A DNA stretch of 50,228 nt from assembly GCA_900548545.1 (NCBI GenBank), contig URKX01000014.1, forward strand, positions 1-50,228, read 5' to 3'. Positions within the stretch are counted from its first letter, which is position 1, and every line of letters starts with the position of its first letter. A program made the position numbers and the translations under genes. Under the pieces are notes generated by a model, which saw nothing but the letters and a program-made list of their open reading frames with translations, searched no databases and was not told the origin of the DNA. This DNA comes from an uncultured Oscillospiraceae bacterium. Its GTDB lineage: Bacteria; Bacillota; Clostridia; Oscillospirales; Acutalibacteraceae. Below are positions 25,381 through 34,234 of this stretch, piece by piece.

Positions 25381-26139
25381 TTACAGCTTTTGAAACTTTT
25401 CCCGGACTTCCGCCATGTTCCCGCAGGACATCTTCCCCTCGGGGCAGGCTCCCCGCAGGCAGGGGGGGCCCGCTTTCTCAAAGATATGGGGGGCCACCGC
25501 CCGTACTTCCCGGAGCATCTGGGTGGCCAGCTCCCGGATCTCCCACTGGGCACGGTTGCAGCACCGCTGGGAGAAGAAGTTCAGCAGGGAGCGGGCGTTC
25601 ATGGTGCAGATCATCTTGGTGGCGCAGGCGTTGGGCAGCACGAACCGGGCGTCCTCAATGGCCTTCTTCTCCGCCTTGCGGGCAGCGGATTTCTCCGTTT
25701 CCCCCGCAGCCAGGAAAGCCGCTTTATGGCGTTCCTGCAAAAGGGCAGTCAGCCGCTGGTAGTGGCGTTGGTCCTCCTCCATGGCCCGGAGGAACTCCTC
25801 CTTGGCCTCGGGGATGGCGGCGATCTCCGGGGGGAGCACAAACTCGAAACCGTCCTCTTTCACATACCGCTGGCTCTGCACGCTGAAAGAGGCCAGGCGG
25901 TGGCGGGTGATCTGGGCCAGCAGCGACCGGGACACCCCTTCAATGCCAAAGGTGAAGCTGGCGTGCTCAATGGGGCTTTCGTGGCCGATGGACTGGAGCA
26001 TCTCCAAAAAGGAGGCGGTTTTTTCCTCGGTCAGCCCCTCGTACACAGTGTCGATATCCGCGGCGGCATAGCACAGCTTGGCGGCGCAGGCCACGGTTTT
26101 TTCCGGCTCAGGCGTATAGGCCAAAAGCTTTACATTCAC
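25381..26139 (-). CDS. thyX: FAD-dependent thymidylate synthase
   Basis: ThyX makes dTMP from dUMP using methylene-THF, with FAD/NADPH carrying the reduction. The 252-residue protein has the ThyX motif as RHRLASFSVQSQRY (RHR-x7-S...SxRY), SIGHESPIEHASFTF and the C-terminal NARSLLNFFSQRCCNRAQWEI block. A Cys-rich tail (CLRGACPEGKMSCG) extends beyond the core. The start is a GTG at 26139, with AAAGGG 8 bp upstream; no ATG is suitably placed. No thyA is visible in the window. It heads the thyX-tmk-DJ-1-MTHFS-mltG-U32 run, and a promoter is 41 bp upstream. Confidence 0.95.
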   Translation of the reverse strand: MNVKLLAYTPEPEKTVACAAKLCYAAADIDTVYEGLTEEKTASFLEMLQSIGHESPIEHASFTFGIEGVSRSLLAQITRHRLASFSVQSQRYVKEDGFEFVLPPEIAAIPEAKEEFLRAMEEDQRHYQRLTALLQERHKAAFLAAGETEKSAARKAEKKAIEDARFVLPNACATKMICTMNARSLLNFFSQRCCNRAQWEIRELATQMLREVRAVAPHIFEKAGPPCLRGACPEGKMSCGNMAEVREKFQKL

Positions 26140-26179
26140 GGGAACCACCCTTTCCACACAAGATCTCATAATCTTAAGT

Positions 26180-26208
26180 ATTATACCAAATTCTTTCCCA
26201 CTCTACAA
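26180..26208 (-). promoter_or_regulatory. Sigma-A promoter for the thyX operon
   Basis: Minus strand TTGTAG (26203-26208), 17 bp, TATAAT (26180-26185), with an extended TGG before the -10 box. Confidence 0.85.
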
Positions 26209-26224
26209 GGGCTTAAATTATTTC

Positions 26225-26254
26225 AAAAAAGAGCCCCGGGGTTTCCCAGGGCTC
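26225..26254 (-). terminator. Terminator after the solute-binding protein gene
   Basis: Minus strand GAGCCCTGGG-AAAC-CCCGGGGCTC followed by six T residues, 6 bp past the stop codon. Confidence 0.9.
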
Positions 26255-26260
26255 TCGCGT

Positions 26261-27658
26261 TTATTCTTCCGATTCTGTTTCCCACAAGGCACCTTCATCC
26301 TCCAGCGCCTTAGACCAATAGCTGTCAAACTCTTCCAACAGTTCCTGCTGGGAGAGCTTCCCGGAAAGGTACTCCCCCAGAGCGCCGCTGGCCATGTCCC
26401 GCCAGCCCTCCTGCGCTTGGTACATTTGGGGTTCTTGGGCGTAATAATACCAGTTGGCCCGGCGGACCATCTCCATGTTCACCGCCAAATTTCCCTCTTC
26501 CAAAGAGGGTTCCAAATCAGCGGCAGTGGTGTGGATGGGTACGGTACCGCAAACTTCAGCCAGGTGGGTGTTGTTGTCGCTGTTGGAGAGGTAGGTCAAG
26601 AAGTGGACGGCATTCCCCGCCTGCCGGGAATCTGCCGCCACCCCGAAGCCGGTGTATTCCAAACCGGTGATGGCAATTCCGCTAAGCCCCCTGGGATAGC
26701 CGGCCACGCCCAGGGCTTCTTCCCCCAGGGCGGAGGCGATCTCCTCCATGCGGTCCTGCCCGGCGATGAGGGCAATGGCCTCCCCGCTGACAAAAGCCTC
26801 CACGGCCTGGTCCTCCGTCCAGGAGAGAGCTTCCTCCGGCACAGCCCCTTCCACCAGGGTGGAAAGCTGTTCCAACGCCTGGGAGGCCTGCTCCAACGCG
26901 AACAAGGTATCACTCCCCTCCACAGCGGAGAAATAACCCGCGGCGGGATCTGCCATTCGGTTCAAATTCGCAGCGCTCCACAGGATGGAATCAAACAGAT
27001 CTACCAAGTGCTCCCGGCCGCCGAACACCAGCCCTGCCGCCCCTTTGTCCGCCAGTTTTTCCACCGCTGCGGGGAAGTCCTCCCAAACACGGCAGTACAC
27101 CAAGCCCTCTGTCTTGCCCTCGTTAAAAGCTTCGAACCAGTCTTTCCGGTAGTAAGTCACGTCCTGGTTCAAAGTGGCAGGCAGCAGATAAGCTTGATCC
27201 TCCCCCATGGAAGCGGCCACCTGCTGGGCAGCAGCCGTCAGGTTAGAGGTTTCTTCCCACTCTTTCAAATAAGAGGACAGTTCTAACAACAAGCCCTGCT
27301 CCACACAGGCAGGCTGTTCTGCTTGGGAAAGCTCCACCAGGTCGGCCTCCCCGCTTTCCAAAAGGGCCTGGGCTTCTTCCCCGCTGTCCACTGTGACGAT
27401 CTCAACCTGGGTTTGGGGGAAGTCCGCCATATACTTTCCCCCAATCTCCTTGAGGGCTTCCGTGCGCTCCCTGCTGACAAAGATCTCCGCCACGGTCAGT
27501 TGGGTACTCTCCCCGTTGTTTTTCAGCTGGGGCTGGCTGCTTTCTCCAGCCCCCCCCACTTCGGAGGAACTTCCTGTCCCCGGGGCGCAGGCGGAAAGTG
27601 TTCCCGCCAGGGTCAAAGCCGCCAGCGCCAGGGCCGCGGCCTTTTTCCATCTATGCAC
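26261..27658 (-). CDS. Extracellular solute-binding lipoprotein (ABC importer component)
   Basis: A 465-residue lipoprotein of the family 1 periplasmic-binding-protein type, typical of sugar importers. Signal peptide residues 1-22 contain a lipobox ending LSAC, and the mature N-terminus is a Gly/Ser linker. The domain follows with DVTYYRKDWFEAFNEG-like segments and LEYTGFGVAADSRQAGNAVHFL, a common binding-protein pattern. The ligand is unknown and no permease or ATPase is adjacent, so it is an orphan. The start is a GTG at 27658: AGGAAGG lies 8 bp upstream, and no in-frame ATG is near. It has its own promoter and terminator. Confidence 0.85.
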   Translation of the reverse strand: MHRWKKAAALALAALTLAGTLSACAPGTGSSSEVGGAGESSQPQLKNNGESTQLTVAEIFVSRERTEALKEIGGKYMADFPQTQVEIVTVDSGEEAQALLESGEADLVELSQAEQPACVEQGLLLELSSYLKEWEETSNLTAAAQQVAASMGEDQAYLLPATLNQDVTYYRKDWFEAFNEGKTEGLVYCRVWEDFPAAVEKLADKGAAGLVFGGREHLVDLFDSILWSAANLNRMADPAAGYFSAVEGSDTLFALEQASQALEQLSTLVEGAVPEEALSWTEDQAVEAFVSGEAIALIAGQDRMEEIASALGEEALGVAGYPRGLSGIAITGLEYTGFGVAADSRQAGNAVHFLTYLSNSDNNTHLAEVCGTVPIHTTAADLEPSLEEGNLAVNMEMVRRANWYYYAQEPQMYQAQEGWRDMASGALGEYLSGKLSQQELLEEFDSYWSKALEDEGALWETESEE

Positions 27659-27694
27659 AGGCTTCGCCTTCCTTTCACGTAAAGTGTCTGTTTT

Positions 27695-27723
27695 ATTATA
27701 ACTTTTCAAGGGGAAAAACACAA
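27695..27723 (-). promoter_or_regulatory. Sigma-A promoter for the solute-binding protein gene
   Basis: Minus strand TTGTGT (27718-27723), 17 bp, TATAAT (27695-27700), about 37 bp before the start codon. Confidence 0.72.
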
Positions 27724-27750
27724 GAAAAACCACTCTCTGGCGGAAAAATG

Positions 27751-27781
27751 AAAAAAGCGGTCCCTTTTTGAGGAACCGCTT
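27751..27781 (-). terminator. Terminator after the nitroreductase gene
   Basis: Minus strand AAGCGGTTCC-(7 nt)-GGGACCGCTT followed by T residues; about 38 bp after the stop. Confidence 0.88.
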
Positions 27782-27818
27782 CCCGTACAATTGCCGCGGG
27801 AATTGCCCCGCTGTGCCC

Positions 27819-28340
27819 TTACACCTTGTGGATATAGTCAGCTTTGCGCTCTTTGGGCTGGGGCAGGGGGCCGGCAGCGTAGCCCAAGGCCAGGGAACCC
27901 ACGCCCCGCAGGTTTTCCGGCAGGCCCCACTCTTTCAGAAGGGCCTTGCCCTCGGGCAGCTGGAACATCTCCTTTTCCCCGTGGATCCAGCAGGAAGCCA
28001 ATCCAATGGCATGGGCCGCGTCCATCATGGTGCACAGCACGCAGGAGGCATCCTCCACGCAGGTGCCCCGCTCCGGGTCTGCCAGCACCAGCACAATGGT
28101 GGGCGCGCCGTAATAGGGGTCGCCCGTGCCGCTCCGAGCCTGCTTATTCAGCTCCATCACCGCCTGGCGGTAACGGGGGCTCTGCACCGCCACGATCACT
28201 GGGGACTGTTTTCCCATTCCGGTGGGGGCATAGGTGCCGGCTTCCAGTACAGCGTCCAGCTCCTCGGGTTTCACCTGCTCCGGACGGTAGGCCCGCACAC
28301 TCCGGCGGGTTTTCAGCAGTTCCAGCATTTGGTTTTCCAT
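27819..28340 (-). CDS. Nitroreductase family protein
   Basis: A 173-residue FMN-dependent nitroreductase-fold protein. The N-terminal LLKTRRSVRAYRPEQV is the family signature that contacts FMN phosphate, followed by LEAGTYAPTGMGKQSPVI; the C-terminal GVGSLALGYAAGPLP and a final KADYIHKV are typical. The natural substrate is not deducible. AAAGGAG is 9 bp before the ATG. It follows the GNAT gene in the same direction by 37 bp. Confidence 0.9.
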   Translation of the reverse strand: MENQMLELLKTRRSVRAYRPEQVKPEELDAVLEAGTYAPTGMGKQSPVIVAVQSPRYRQAVMELNKQARSGTGDPYYGAPTIVLVLADPERGTCVEDASCVLCTMMDAAHAIGLASCWIHGEKEMFQLPEGKALLKEWGLPENLRGVGSLALGYAAGPLPQPKERKADYIHKV

Positions 28341-28377
28341 AGGGCAAAACTCCTTTCCTGTTTTTCGATTTTATCTT

Positions 28378-28869
28378 TTAGGAACTTCGTTGAAGAGATG
28401 ATTCTGTGGGATGATCCGGCTTTTCCTGATGGAGATACATTCTGGTCATCCTGGGTTCCCCGGTCTCCTCCACCATGCACAGGAACTCCCAACCATACCG
28501 TTCATAGAACGAGGTGTGATCTGTGACAAGGTACAGCGTGTCCACCCCCAGCTCCCCCATATCCTGGCAGATGGATTGCAGCAAAGCGCCTGCAATCCCC
28601 TTACAGCGGTGAGCCTCCTCCACGTACACCCCGCAGACGTTGGGCGTCAAGTCTTTGCGCTGGTGGAAGTCGTTCTCTATAACACCAGCCCCCGCGATAA
28701 TCTCCCCCTGCTCCACCGCCACATACCACTGGGGAACAGGCCCTGTCCCCTGCAGGCAGGCTTGGATGCTCTCTTCATAGGCTTCCAGCGGGACTCCCCA
28801 TTTCTCATAGAACCACTGTGCAGCCCTAGATGCCCATTGGGGATGATCTCTCAATTTTGCAATTTCCAT
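28378..28869 (-). CDS. GNAT-family N-acetyltransferase
   Basis: A 163-residue GNAT protein. Motif A, the acetyl-CoA loop, is VYVEEAHRCKGIAGALL (a variant of Q/RxxGxG/A), followed by LYLVTDHTSFYERYGWEF, which is the typical motif B ending. The acceptor is unknown. It lies 37 bp after the transglutaminase-like gene. The ribosome binding site (AAAGG) is only about 4 bp from the ATG; GGAG further upstream may contribute. Confidence 0.88.
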   Translation of the reverse strand: MEIAKLRDHPQWASRAAQWFYEKWGVPLEAYEESIQACLQGTGPVPQWYVAVEQGEIIAGAGVIENDFHQRKDLTPNVCGVYVEEAHRCKGIAGALLQSICQDMGELGVDTLYLVTDHTSFYERYGWEFLCMVEETGEPRMTRMYLHQEKPDHPTESSLQRSS

Positions 28870-28906
28870 GGTGCCTTTCTAAACTCCGTTGGCCAATTTA
28901 AGTGTT

Positions 28907-31405
28907 TCAGATCCTGCTGTTTACTTTTTTAGTATACACCATTTTCCCGTTTTTTTCCAGCCCTGCCACCAGCCGCAAAAGCAACGCAGCCGTGCCCACG
29001 TTGTAGCCACAGCAGCCGTAAAGGCCCTCCCCGTTGCTGTTTGCCAAAAGGGCCAAGGGCAGCTGGTCGGGGTCCAGGTACATCCGGCGGGCAAGGGGAG
29101 AAGCGCTCTCCCCAAAAGGTGCCTGCCAAAGGGTGGCCTCCGGAAGGGCACCCAGGGCCCTTGCCAAGGTGGGGTCCTCCCGCTGGGACAGGTCCGGCAG
29201 CACGAAGCACAGGGGAAGCCCTGCCCGCTTCAGCTCCCCGGCGGCCTCCTGCAGCTCACCCAGCAGGTGTTCCGTTGGCTCCCGGTTGACCTCTAAAAAG
29301 CACAGCAGCGTCAGCGGGGCAAGAGCCAGCAGTTCCCGGCCCTTCACTACCCGCCCCTGGCCATCCTCCAAAGAGAAGTCCGGCAGGGGGCAGCGCTCCA
29401 GCAAGTCTGCCACGTCCCCTTCCCGGAAAGAGAGGGCGCAGGTCTTTGCCTCCCCCGCCTGGAGGGAAACCGTTCCCCACCGGGAAAGCAAACTGCCTCC
29501 CGGCAGGCGGTTGACCATCCAAAGCCGGTACTCTCCCGGGACCAGGCGCAGTTCCCGGGCGCCCCCAGCAGGCACCTGCCCTGTGGAAATCTCCCGGAAC
29601 CCATGCCCTTCCCAGCGGGAAAGGGTGTAATTCTGGCCTTCCAGGCCAGGGTGGCCCTCCGGTGCCTGGAGAGTCAGCCGGGCAGTGGGGGCATCCCCCC
29701 ACAGGGGCAGGAAGGAGCCCTCCCGCCACACCTGGGGCACACCGTCGGAAAGCTTTGCGGGAATGCCCAAGGCTCGGCAGGCGGCGCAGAACAGCAGCGC
29801 CTGCCCCTGGGCAGTGGCCGCCCCTGTGGAGAGCATCCCCTGGGGCGTGCCCCACAACGACTGGTAACAGTGGGATTCCAGCGGCGCAGCCTCTTTCACC
29901 CAGCGCCACAGTTGGGAAGGGTCTTGCCGGGCTGCCTCCTGCTGCTGGGGCGAAAACGCCCCTTTTAGAAGCTTCCGCCAAGGGGTGAGCACTTCCAGCC
30001 CCACCCGGGGGGAGAGCAGCCCCTCTTCAAAGGCTTGGGGAGGCGTGTTCTTCTCCCAGACGAAGGCGTCTAGCCCGTCCTCTAAGACCTGGTCTGGCAC
30101 AAGCCCCGCCCGGTCTTTTTCGGTGAGGGAATCCCACAGCCTGCCTCGCTCCCCTTGGGGCAGGGCACCCGCCAAGGCCCGATAGGCCCGGGCGCGCTCC
30201 TCCCGCGAAGCGGCAGCATGGTCCAGGACAGCAGCCCGGGCCAGCCGCTGCTCCTCCTTCAGCGGCGGCACAGTCAAACCGCCGTCCTGGGGCGCCAGGA
30301 AGTCCGCCTCGCCCCCGGCAGGCAGCCGCTGTCCCAAGGTCAAAGAGGCACAACAGGCTTCCGGCTCCACCAACAGCTCCCCGCAAAGGGACGGGGCACT
30401 GTCCTCCCAAGCGGAGAGCAGCACCGTGCCCTTCCCCAGCTTCAAAGTGACCCGGCCTCTGTCATCGGCCCGGCGGCGGGCAACCTCCCGGGGAGCTGCC
30501 ATATTCATCACGGCCACACTGACCCAAGCACCCGCCGCAGGAGAACCGTCCTCTCCCAGGACGGTGATCTCCAACTCCTTCACCGGGGCGTAGCGGGCGG
30601 TGATATTCTCCACGGCCACCCCTTCCTGGATGTCCCAGTCCTGGGGCGCCACATGGGGGAACAGGAACGCTGCCTCCTCCCGGCCACCCTGGACAAAGGC
30701 CCGGGTGTGCACCATCACTGCCCGGGCAGCGGCATAGGTGAACCAGCCCCGGTCCAGAATAGGTTCCGGCTCGCAAGCCCCCAGATACCGCCAGGAGGCC
30801 CCGTCAAAAGCCTCCACCCAGGCGTGGTTGTCATCGCAGTGGGACCACCAAGGCACATACACCTGCCGGGCAGCAATGCCCACGCTGCGCAGGGCTGTCA
30901 CCAAGAAGGTGGACTCCTCCCCGCAGCGGCCAAAGCCTCGCTGGTACACCTGCAAGGGGGACGCCGTCCGGCCGTCGGTGGAACGATACGTGACGTGCTC
31001 CGCGCACCAGCGGTTCACCTCTAAAATGGCTTCCGGCAGGGGGAGCCCCTCCACCCGGGGACGCAGCTCCTCATAGAACTGTTCCCGGCAAGGGCTGAGC
31101 TCCTCCGTGTTCACCCGGGGATACAGCACGTCTTTGAGGAACCGGTGTTCCGGCAAAGCGGCGCACCAGGGGAACTCTTCCCGCACCCGCAAAGCGTGGC
31201 GGACCCCCTGCAAAAAGCCGGCGGGGGAATAGTCCCCCACATCAGTGATGGGCAGGGTGGCGTACACAAAGGAGAGCAGCAGGCGCTCCTCCTCCCCACA
31301 GCCCGCCAAGGCCTGTTCCACTTCCGGCCGCCGGGCGCCCAAGGCAGGCAGCCGCCGGCTCAGGCAAGTGTGGGTATAGGTTTTCAGTTCTTGGGACCAG
31401 TTCAT
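28907..31405 (-). CDS. Large multidomain transglutaminase-like protein
   Basis: An 832-residue cytoplasmic-looking protein (no signal peptide). An N-terminal helical part is followed by a transglutaminase/cysteine-protease core: GFGRCGEEST with Cys161 and CDDNHAWVEAF with His194; the usual Asp after the His is not obvious (CEPEP stands there). A beta-rich region around 290-370 (EDGSPAAGAWVSV) looks like a CNA/carboxypeptidase-regulatory fold. Around residues 570-610, AQGQALLFCAACRALGIPAK resembles a second, decayed transglutaminase module. The C-terminus from about residue 700 (PLPDFSLEDGQGRVVKGREL) looks like a peroxiredoxin/thioredoxin fold without the CxxC. Such proteins have been annotated only as transglutaminase-domain proteins; substrate unknown. 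The ATG overlaps the cutC stop by 4 bases. Confidence 0.8.
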   Translation of the reverse strand: MNWSQELKTYTHTCLSRRLPALGARRPEVEQALAGCGEEERLLLSFVYATLPITDVGDYSPAGFLQGVRHALRVREEFPWCAALPEHRFLKDVLYPRVNTEELSPCREQFYEELRPRVEGLPLPEAILEVNRWCAEHVTYRSTDGRTASPLQVYQRGFGRCGEESTFLVTALRSVGIAARQVYVPWWSHCDDNHAWVEAFDGASWRYLGACEPEPILDRGWFTYAAARAVMVHTRAFVQGGREEAAFLFPHVAPQDWDIQEGVAVENITARYAPVKELEITVLGEDGSPAAGAWVSVAVMNMAAPREVARRRADDRGRVTLKLGKGTVLLSAWEDSAPSLCGELLVEPEACCASLTLGQRLPAGGEADFLAPQDGGLTVPPLKEEQRLARAAVLDHAAASREERARAYRALAGALPQGERGRLWDSLTEKDRAGLVPDQVLEDGLDAFVWEKNTPPQAFEEGLLSPRVGLEVLTPWRKLLKGAFSPQQQEAARQDPSQLWRWVKEAAPLESHCYQSLWGTPQGMLSTGAATAQGQALLFCAACRALGIPAKLSDGVPQVWREGSFLPLWGDAPTARLTLQAPEGHPGLEGQNYTLSRWEGHGFREISTGQVPAGGARELRLVPGEYRLWMVNRLPGGSLLSRWGTVSLQAGEAKTCALSFREGDVADLLERCPLPDFSLEDGQGRVVKGRELLALAPLTLLCFLEVNREPTEHLLGELQEAAGELKRAGLPLCFVLPDLSQREDPTLARALGALPEATLWQAPFGESASPLARRMYLDPDQLPLALLANSNGEGLYGCCGYNVGTAALLLRLVAGLEKNGKMVYTKKVNSRI

Positions 31406-32157
31406 CCCTCTGTCAGCTCCTTTCGGGCCGCCCGGATCTTTTCCGGGTCTGTGCACCACAACGTGTATTCATCAAAGCCGGGCAGTCCCATGCTGACCTC
31501 TTCCTTCCGGTAGGCCATGGGGCTCTCCAAGGTGACCTTCCCGCTCATGTGGAAGGCGTTGGCCTGGGGCAACTCCCGGCGGACCTGCCGGATGGCATCC
31601 GCGTCGATCCCCGCCCCCAGCAGCAGTTCCACTGGGCCCTGACGGCCCCAAAGCCCCTTCAGCAGGGGCAAGCCCTCCAGGCAGGTGTTTTTCTGGCCGG
31701 AGGTGAGCACCGTATCCACCCCCAGTGCCTTGCACTGCTCCAGGGCGGAAACAGGGTCCCGGCACACGTCAAAGGCCCGGTGGAGGGTGAATCGCTTCCC
31801 ACGTCTGTGGCACAGATCCACCAGCTTCTCCAGGCGGGATAGGTCCAGGTCCCCTTCTCCAGTGAGGCAGCCGGAAACAAGGGCGTCCGCACCGGCGTCC
31901 AGCAGGGAGGCGCCATCCTCCAACAGCAGTTCAAACTCCTCCTGGGTGTAGAGGAAGTCCCCAAACCGGGGGCGCAGCAGGGCGTGGACCGGCAACCCGG
32001 TTTCCTCCTTCACCCGGCGCACCAGGGACAGGGAAGGCGTGGTCCCCCCGATGATCAAATTGGCGCACAGTTCCAGCCGGGTGGCGCCCCCCTCTTTTGC
32101 CGCCCGGGCAGAGGACAGGCTGTCCACACAGGCTTCCAGCACAAACTCCATAGCCAT
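31402..32157 (-). CDS. cutC: CutC family protein
   Basis: A 251-residue TIM-barrel protein of the CutC family, originally tied to copper homeostasis in E. coli but without a proven reaction. Typical blocks are EACVDSLSSARAAKEGGATRLELC, GGTTPSLSLV, LLRPRFGDFLYT, FTLHRAFDVCRDP and VDTVLTSGQ. GAAGGAG lies 6 bp before the ATG at 32157. Its last codons overlap the transglutaminase-like gene start (ATGA), so those two genes are coupled. A promoter was not found in the 250 bp upstream. Confidence 0.92.
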   Translation of the reverse strand: MAMEFVLEACVDSLSSARAAKEGGATRLELCANLIIGGTTPSLSLVRRVKEETGLPVHALLRPRFGDFLYTQEEFELLLEDGASLLDAGADALVSGCLTGEGDLDLSRLEKLVDLCHRRGKRFTLHRAFDVCRDPVSALEQCKALGVDTVLTSGQKNTCLEGLPLLKGLWGRQGPVELLLGAGIDADAIRQVRRELPQANAFHMSGKVTLESPMAYRKEEVSMGLPGFDEYTLWCTDPEKIRAARKELTEG

Positions 32158-32235
32158 AACTCACTCCTTCAAAATAACGTTCCGCACAATGCCCACCAGG
32201 CCGGATCCGACAAAACACAGCGTTCACACCTCTCT

Positions 32236-32311
32236 GGGGACACGCTCCGCACTGTGCGTCCCCTCCCCTGGGCAGGGCCTCTCCACAGGCGGCGCTCCGC
32301 CTCCCTGTGGA
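32236..32311. repeat. Two consecutive palindromic hairpins
   Basis: GGGGAC...GTCCCC (32236-32263) and TCCACAGG...CCTGTGGA (32282-32311); the latter encloses an inner GGCG-CTC-CGCC. They lie between cutC and the ligase terminator. Their GC-rich, tandem nature resembles dispersed palindromic elements, but no second copy is present in this window. Confidence 0.45.
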
Positions 32312-32348
32312 TCAACAGGCCGGCTGTGTCACGCCAAGGCCCGCAAGT

Positions 32349-32394
32349 AAAAAGTTTTGGCCAAACTTTCTTAAAAGCCCAGCCAAAACTTTTT
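32349..32394 (-). terminator. Terminator after the acyl-CoA ligase gene
   Basis: Perfect 12-bp stem AAAAGTTTTGGC / GCCAAAACTTTT, 20-nt loop, T-rich end on both strands; 20 bp after the ligase stop. Confidence 0.82.
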
Positions 32395-32413
32395 CAGCCA
32401 TTTGCTGCTGTGT

Positions 32414-34084
32414 TTATTGCTCGTCCGCTTTGCGGATCTCCGCCCGTTTGATCTTGCCGCCGATGGTCTTAGGCAGCTCTTTCACGTACTCGATCACACG
32501 GGGGTACTTGTAGGGGGCAGTGGCACGCTTCACGTGGTTTTGCAGCTCTTTGGTCAGCTCGGGGGTGCCCTCATAGCCCTTGGCCAACACAATGGTGGCT
32601 TTCACCACCTGGCCGCGGATGGGGTCCGGGGCGCCGGTGATAGCGCACTCCACCACGGCAGGATGCTCCAGCAGGGCGCTCTCCACCTCGAAGGGCCCGA
32701 TGCGGTAGCCAGAGCACTTGATCACGTCGTCATTGCGGCCCACAAACCAATAATACCCGTTGCTGTCGCGCCAGGCCACGTCGCCGGTGTCGTAATAGGC
32801 GCCGCCCAGCTTCTCCTGGGTCATCTCGTCGTTTAAATAGTAGCCGGTGAACAGGCCCACGGGAGGATGCTCCTTCACGCCCATCACAGCGATGGTGCCC
32901 TCTTCGCCGTCCTCACACACAGTACCATTTCCATCCACCAACCGGATATCGTACAGAGGCGAAGGTTTGCCGGTGGAGCCGGGGATGGGCTCGAACCATT
33001 GGAAGTTGGCCAGCATCACCGAGCTCTCCGACTGGCCGAAGCCTTCGTACAGCTTCAAGCCGGTGAGATCCAGCCATTTCTTGTACACCTCCGGGTTCAG
33101 GGGCTCGCCGGCAATGCAGCAGTGATGGATGCTGCTCAGGTCGTATTTCGTCACGTCCTCTTGGAGCATAAACCGGAACATGGTGGGCGGCGCGCAGAAG
33201 GTGGTCACCTTGTATTTTTCCAAGTGCTCCAGCAGGTGTCGGGGATTGAACTTGGCTTCCATGTCGTAACAGAATACCACCGCGCCACAGACCCACTGGC
33301 CGTAGATCTTGCCCCAGCCGAACTTGGCCCAGCCGGAGTCGGACACGCTCATGTGCAGCTTGTTCTCCTCCACCTGCTGCCAATACTTGGCGGTGACGAT
33401 GTGCCCCAGGGGGTAGGAGAAATTGTGCCGCACCATCTTGGGCATCCCTGTGGTGCCGGAGGTGAAGTACACCAGCATGGTGTCATCCCAGCGGGTGGCC
33501 TCTTCCCCAGCGGGGCGGGGGAACTCATCGGAGAATTTTTCCATCTCCTCGTTGAGATCTAGCCAGCCTTCCCGGCGCTCTGCCACCAATATCTTATTTT
33601 TCAAGGTGGGGATATCGCCCTGGGCGGCCTCCACCTGCTCCATAACAAAGGGGTCGTTGACGCACACCACAGCGCACACCTTGGCCGCGTTGCCCCGGTA
33701 GACGATGTCCTTCTTGGTCAGCTGCAACGTGCCGGGGATCAAAATGGCGCCGATCTTGTGCAGGGCGGTGGCGCAGACCCAATACTCCCACCGGCGGCGG
33801 AGGATCAGCATTACCACCGAGCCCTTCTTCACGCCAAGGCTCTTGAAGAAGTTGGCAGCCTTATTGGACAGCTGCTTGATGTCGGTAAAGGTGAAGATCT
33901 TCTCGTTATCCTCTTCGTCGCACCACACCAGGGCTTTCTTTTCCGGCTCTGCCTCTGCCCAAGCGTCCACCACGTCAAAGCCGAAGTTGAAATTCTCCGG
34001 TACGTTCACTGTATAGTTCGCTTTAAAATCCTCGTAGGAGTCAAACTCGATGCGGGGAAGGAATTTTTTCAGTAAAGCATCCAT
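32414..34084 (-). CDS. AMP-forming acyl-CoA synthetase
   Basis: A 556-residue member of the ANL adenylating family that activates an acid to acyl-AMP and then acyl-CoA. LVYFTSGTTGMPKM is the phosphate loop (motif A3), GEPLNPEV and YEGFGQSE follow, YDTGD (A7) and GRNDDVIKCSGYRIG (hinge, A8) are intact, and PKTIGGKIKR holds the C-terminal catalytic Lys. It resembles medium-chain or acetate-type ligases; the substrate is unknown. The ATG at 34084 has AAGGA 10 bp upstream. It is 150 bp downstream of a cupin-containing XRE regulator, a frequent pairing; regulator-gene coupling is inferred. Confidence 0.93.
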   Translation of the reverse strand: MDALLKKFLPRIEFDSYEDFKANYTVNVPENFNFGFDVVDAWAEAEPEKKALVWCDEEDNEKIFTFTDIKQLSNKAANFFKSLGVKKGSVVMLILRRRWEYWVCATALHKIGAILIPGTLQLTKKDIVYRGNAAKVCAVVCVNDPFVMEQVEAAQGDIPTLKNKILVAERREGWLDLNEEMEKFSDEFPRPAGEEATRWDDTMLVYFTSGTTGMPKMVRHNFSYPLGHIVTAKYWQQVEENKLHMSVSDSGWAKFGWGKIYGQWVCGAVVFCYDMEAKFNPRHLLEHLEKYKVTTFCAPPTMFRFMLQEDVTKYDLSSIHHCCIAGEPLNPEVYKKWLDLTGLKLYEGFGQSESSVMLANFQWFEPIPGSTGKPSPLYDIRLVDGNGTVCEDGEEGTIAVMGVKEHPPVGLFTGYYLNDEMTQEKLGGAYYDTGDVAWRDSNGYYWFVGRNDDVIKCSGYRIGPFEVESALLEHPAVVECAITGAPDPIRGQVVKATIVLAKGYEGTPELTKELQNHVKRATAPYKYPRVIEYVKELPKTIGGKIKRAEIRKADEQ

Positions 34085-34234
34085 GGGTAACACATCCTTG
34101 TTTTTCAATTCTGGAGGACTCCCGCCATTCCTTCGGGAGAACCCCTGCATAGCCAGCCCCTGATCCTGACGGGGCTCTTTTTTCCACTTCCCCAGGGCCC
34201 TATCAAACGGGCGCGCCCTGGAAAACGCCTGGAA

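Noticed and set aside
34155..34183. Plus-strand terminator AGCCCC-(10 nt)-GGGGCT with T-run in the regulator-ligase gap
   Set aside because: No plus-strand gene leads into it and on the minus strand there is no T-run; kept as an unexplained hairpin only.
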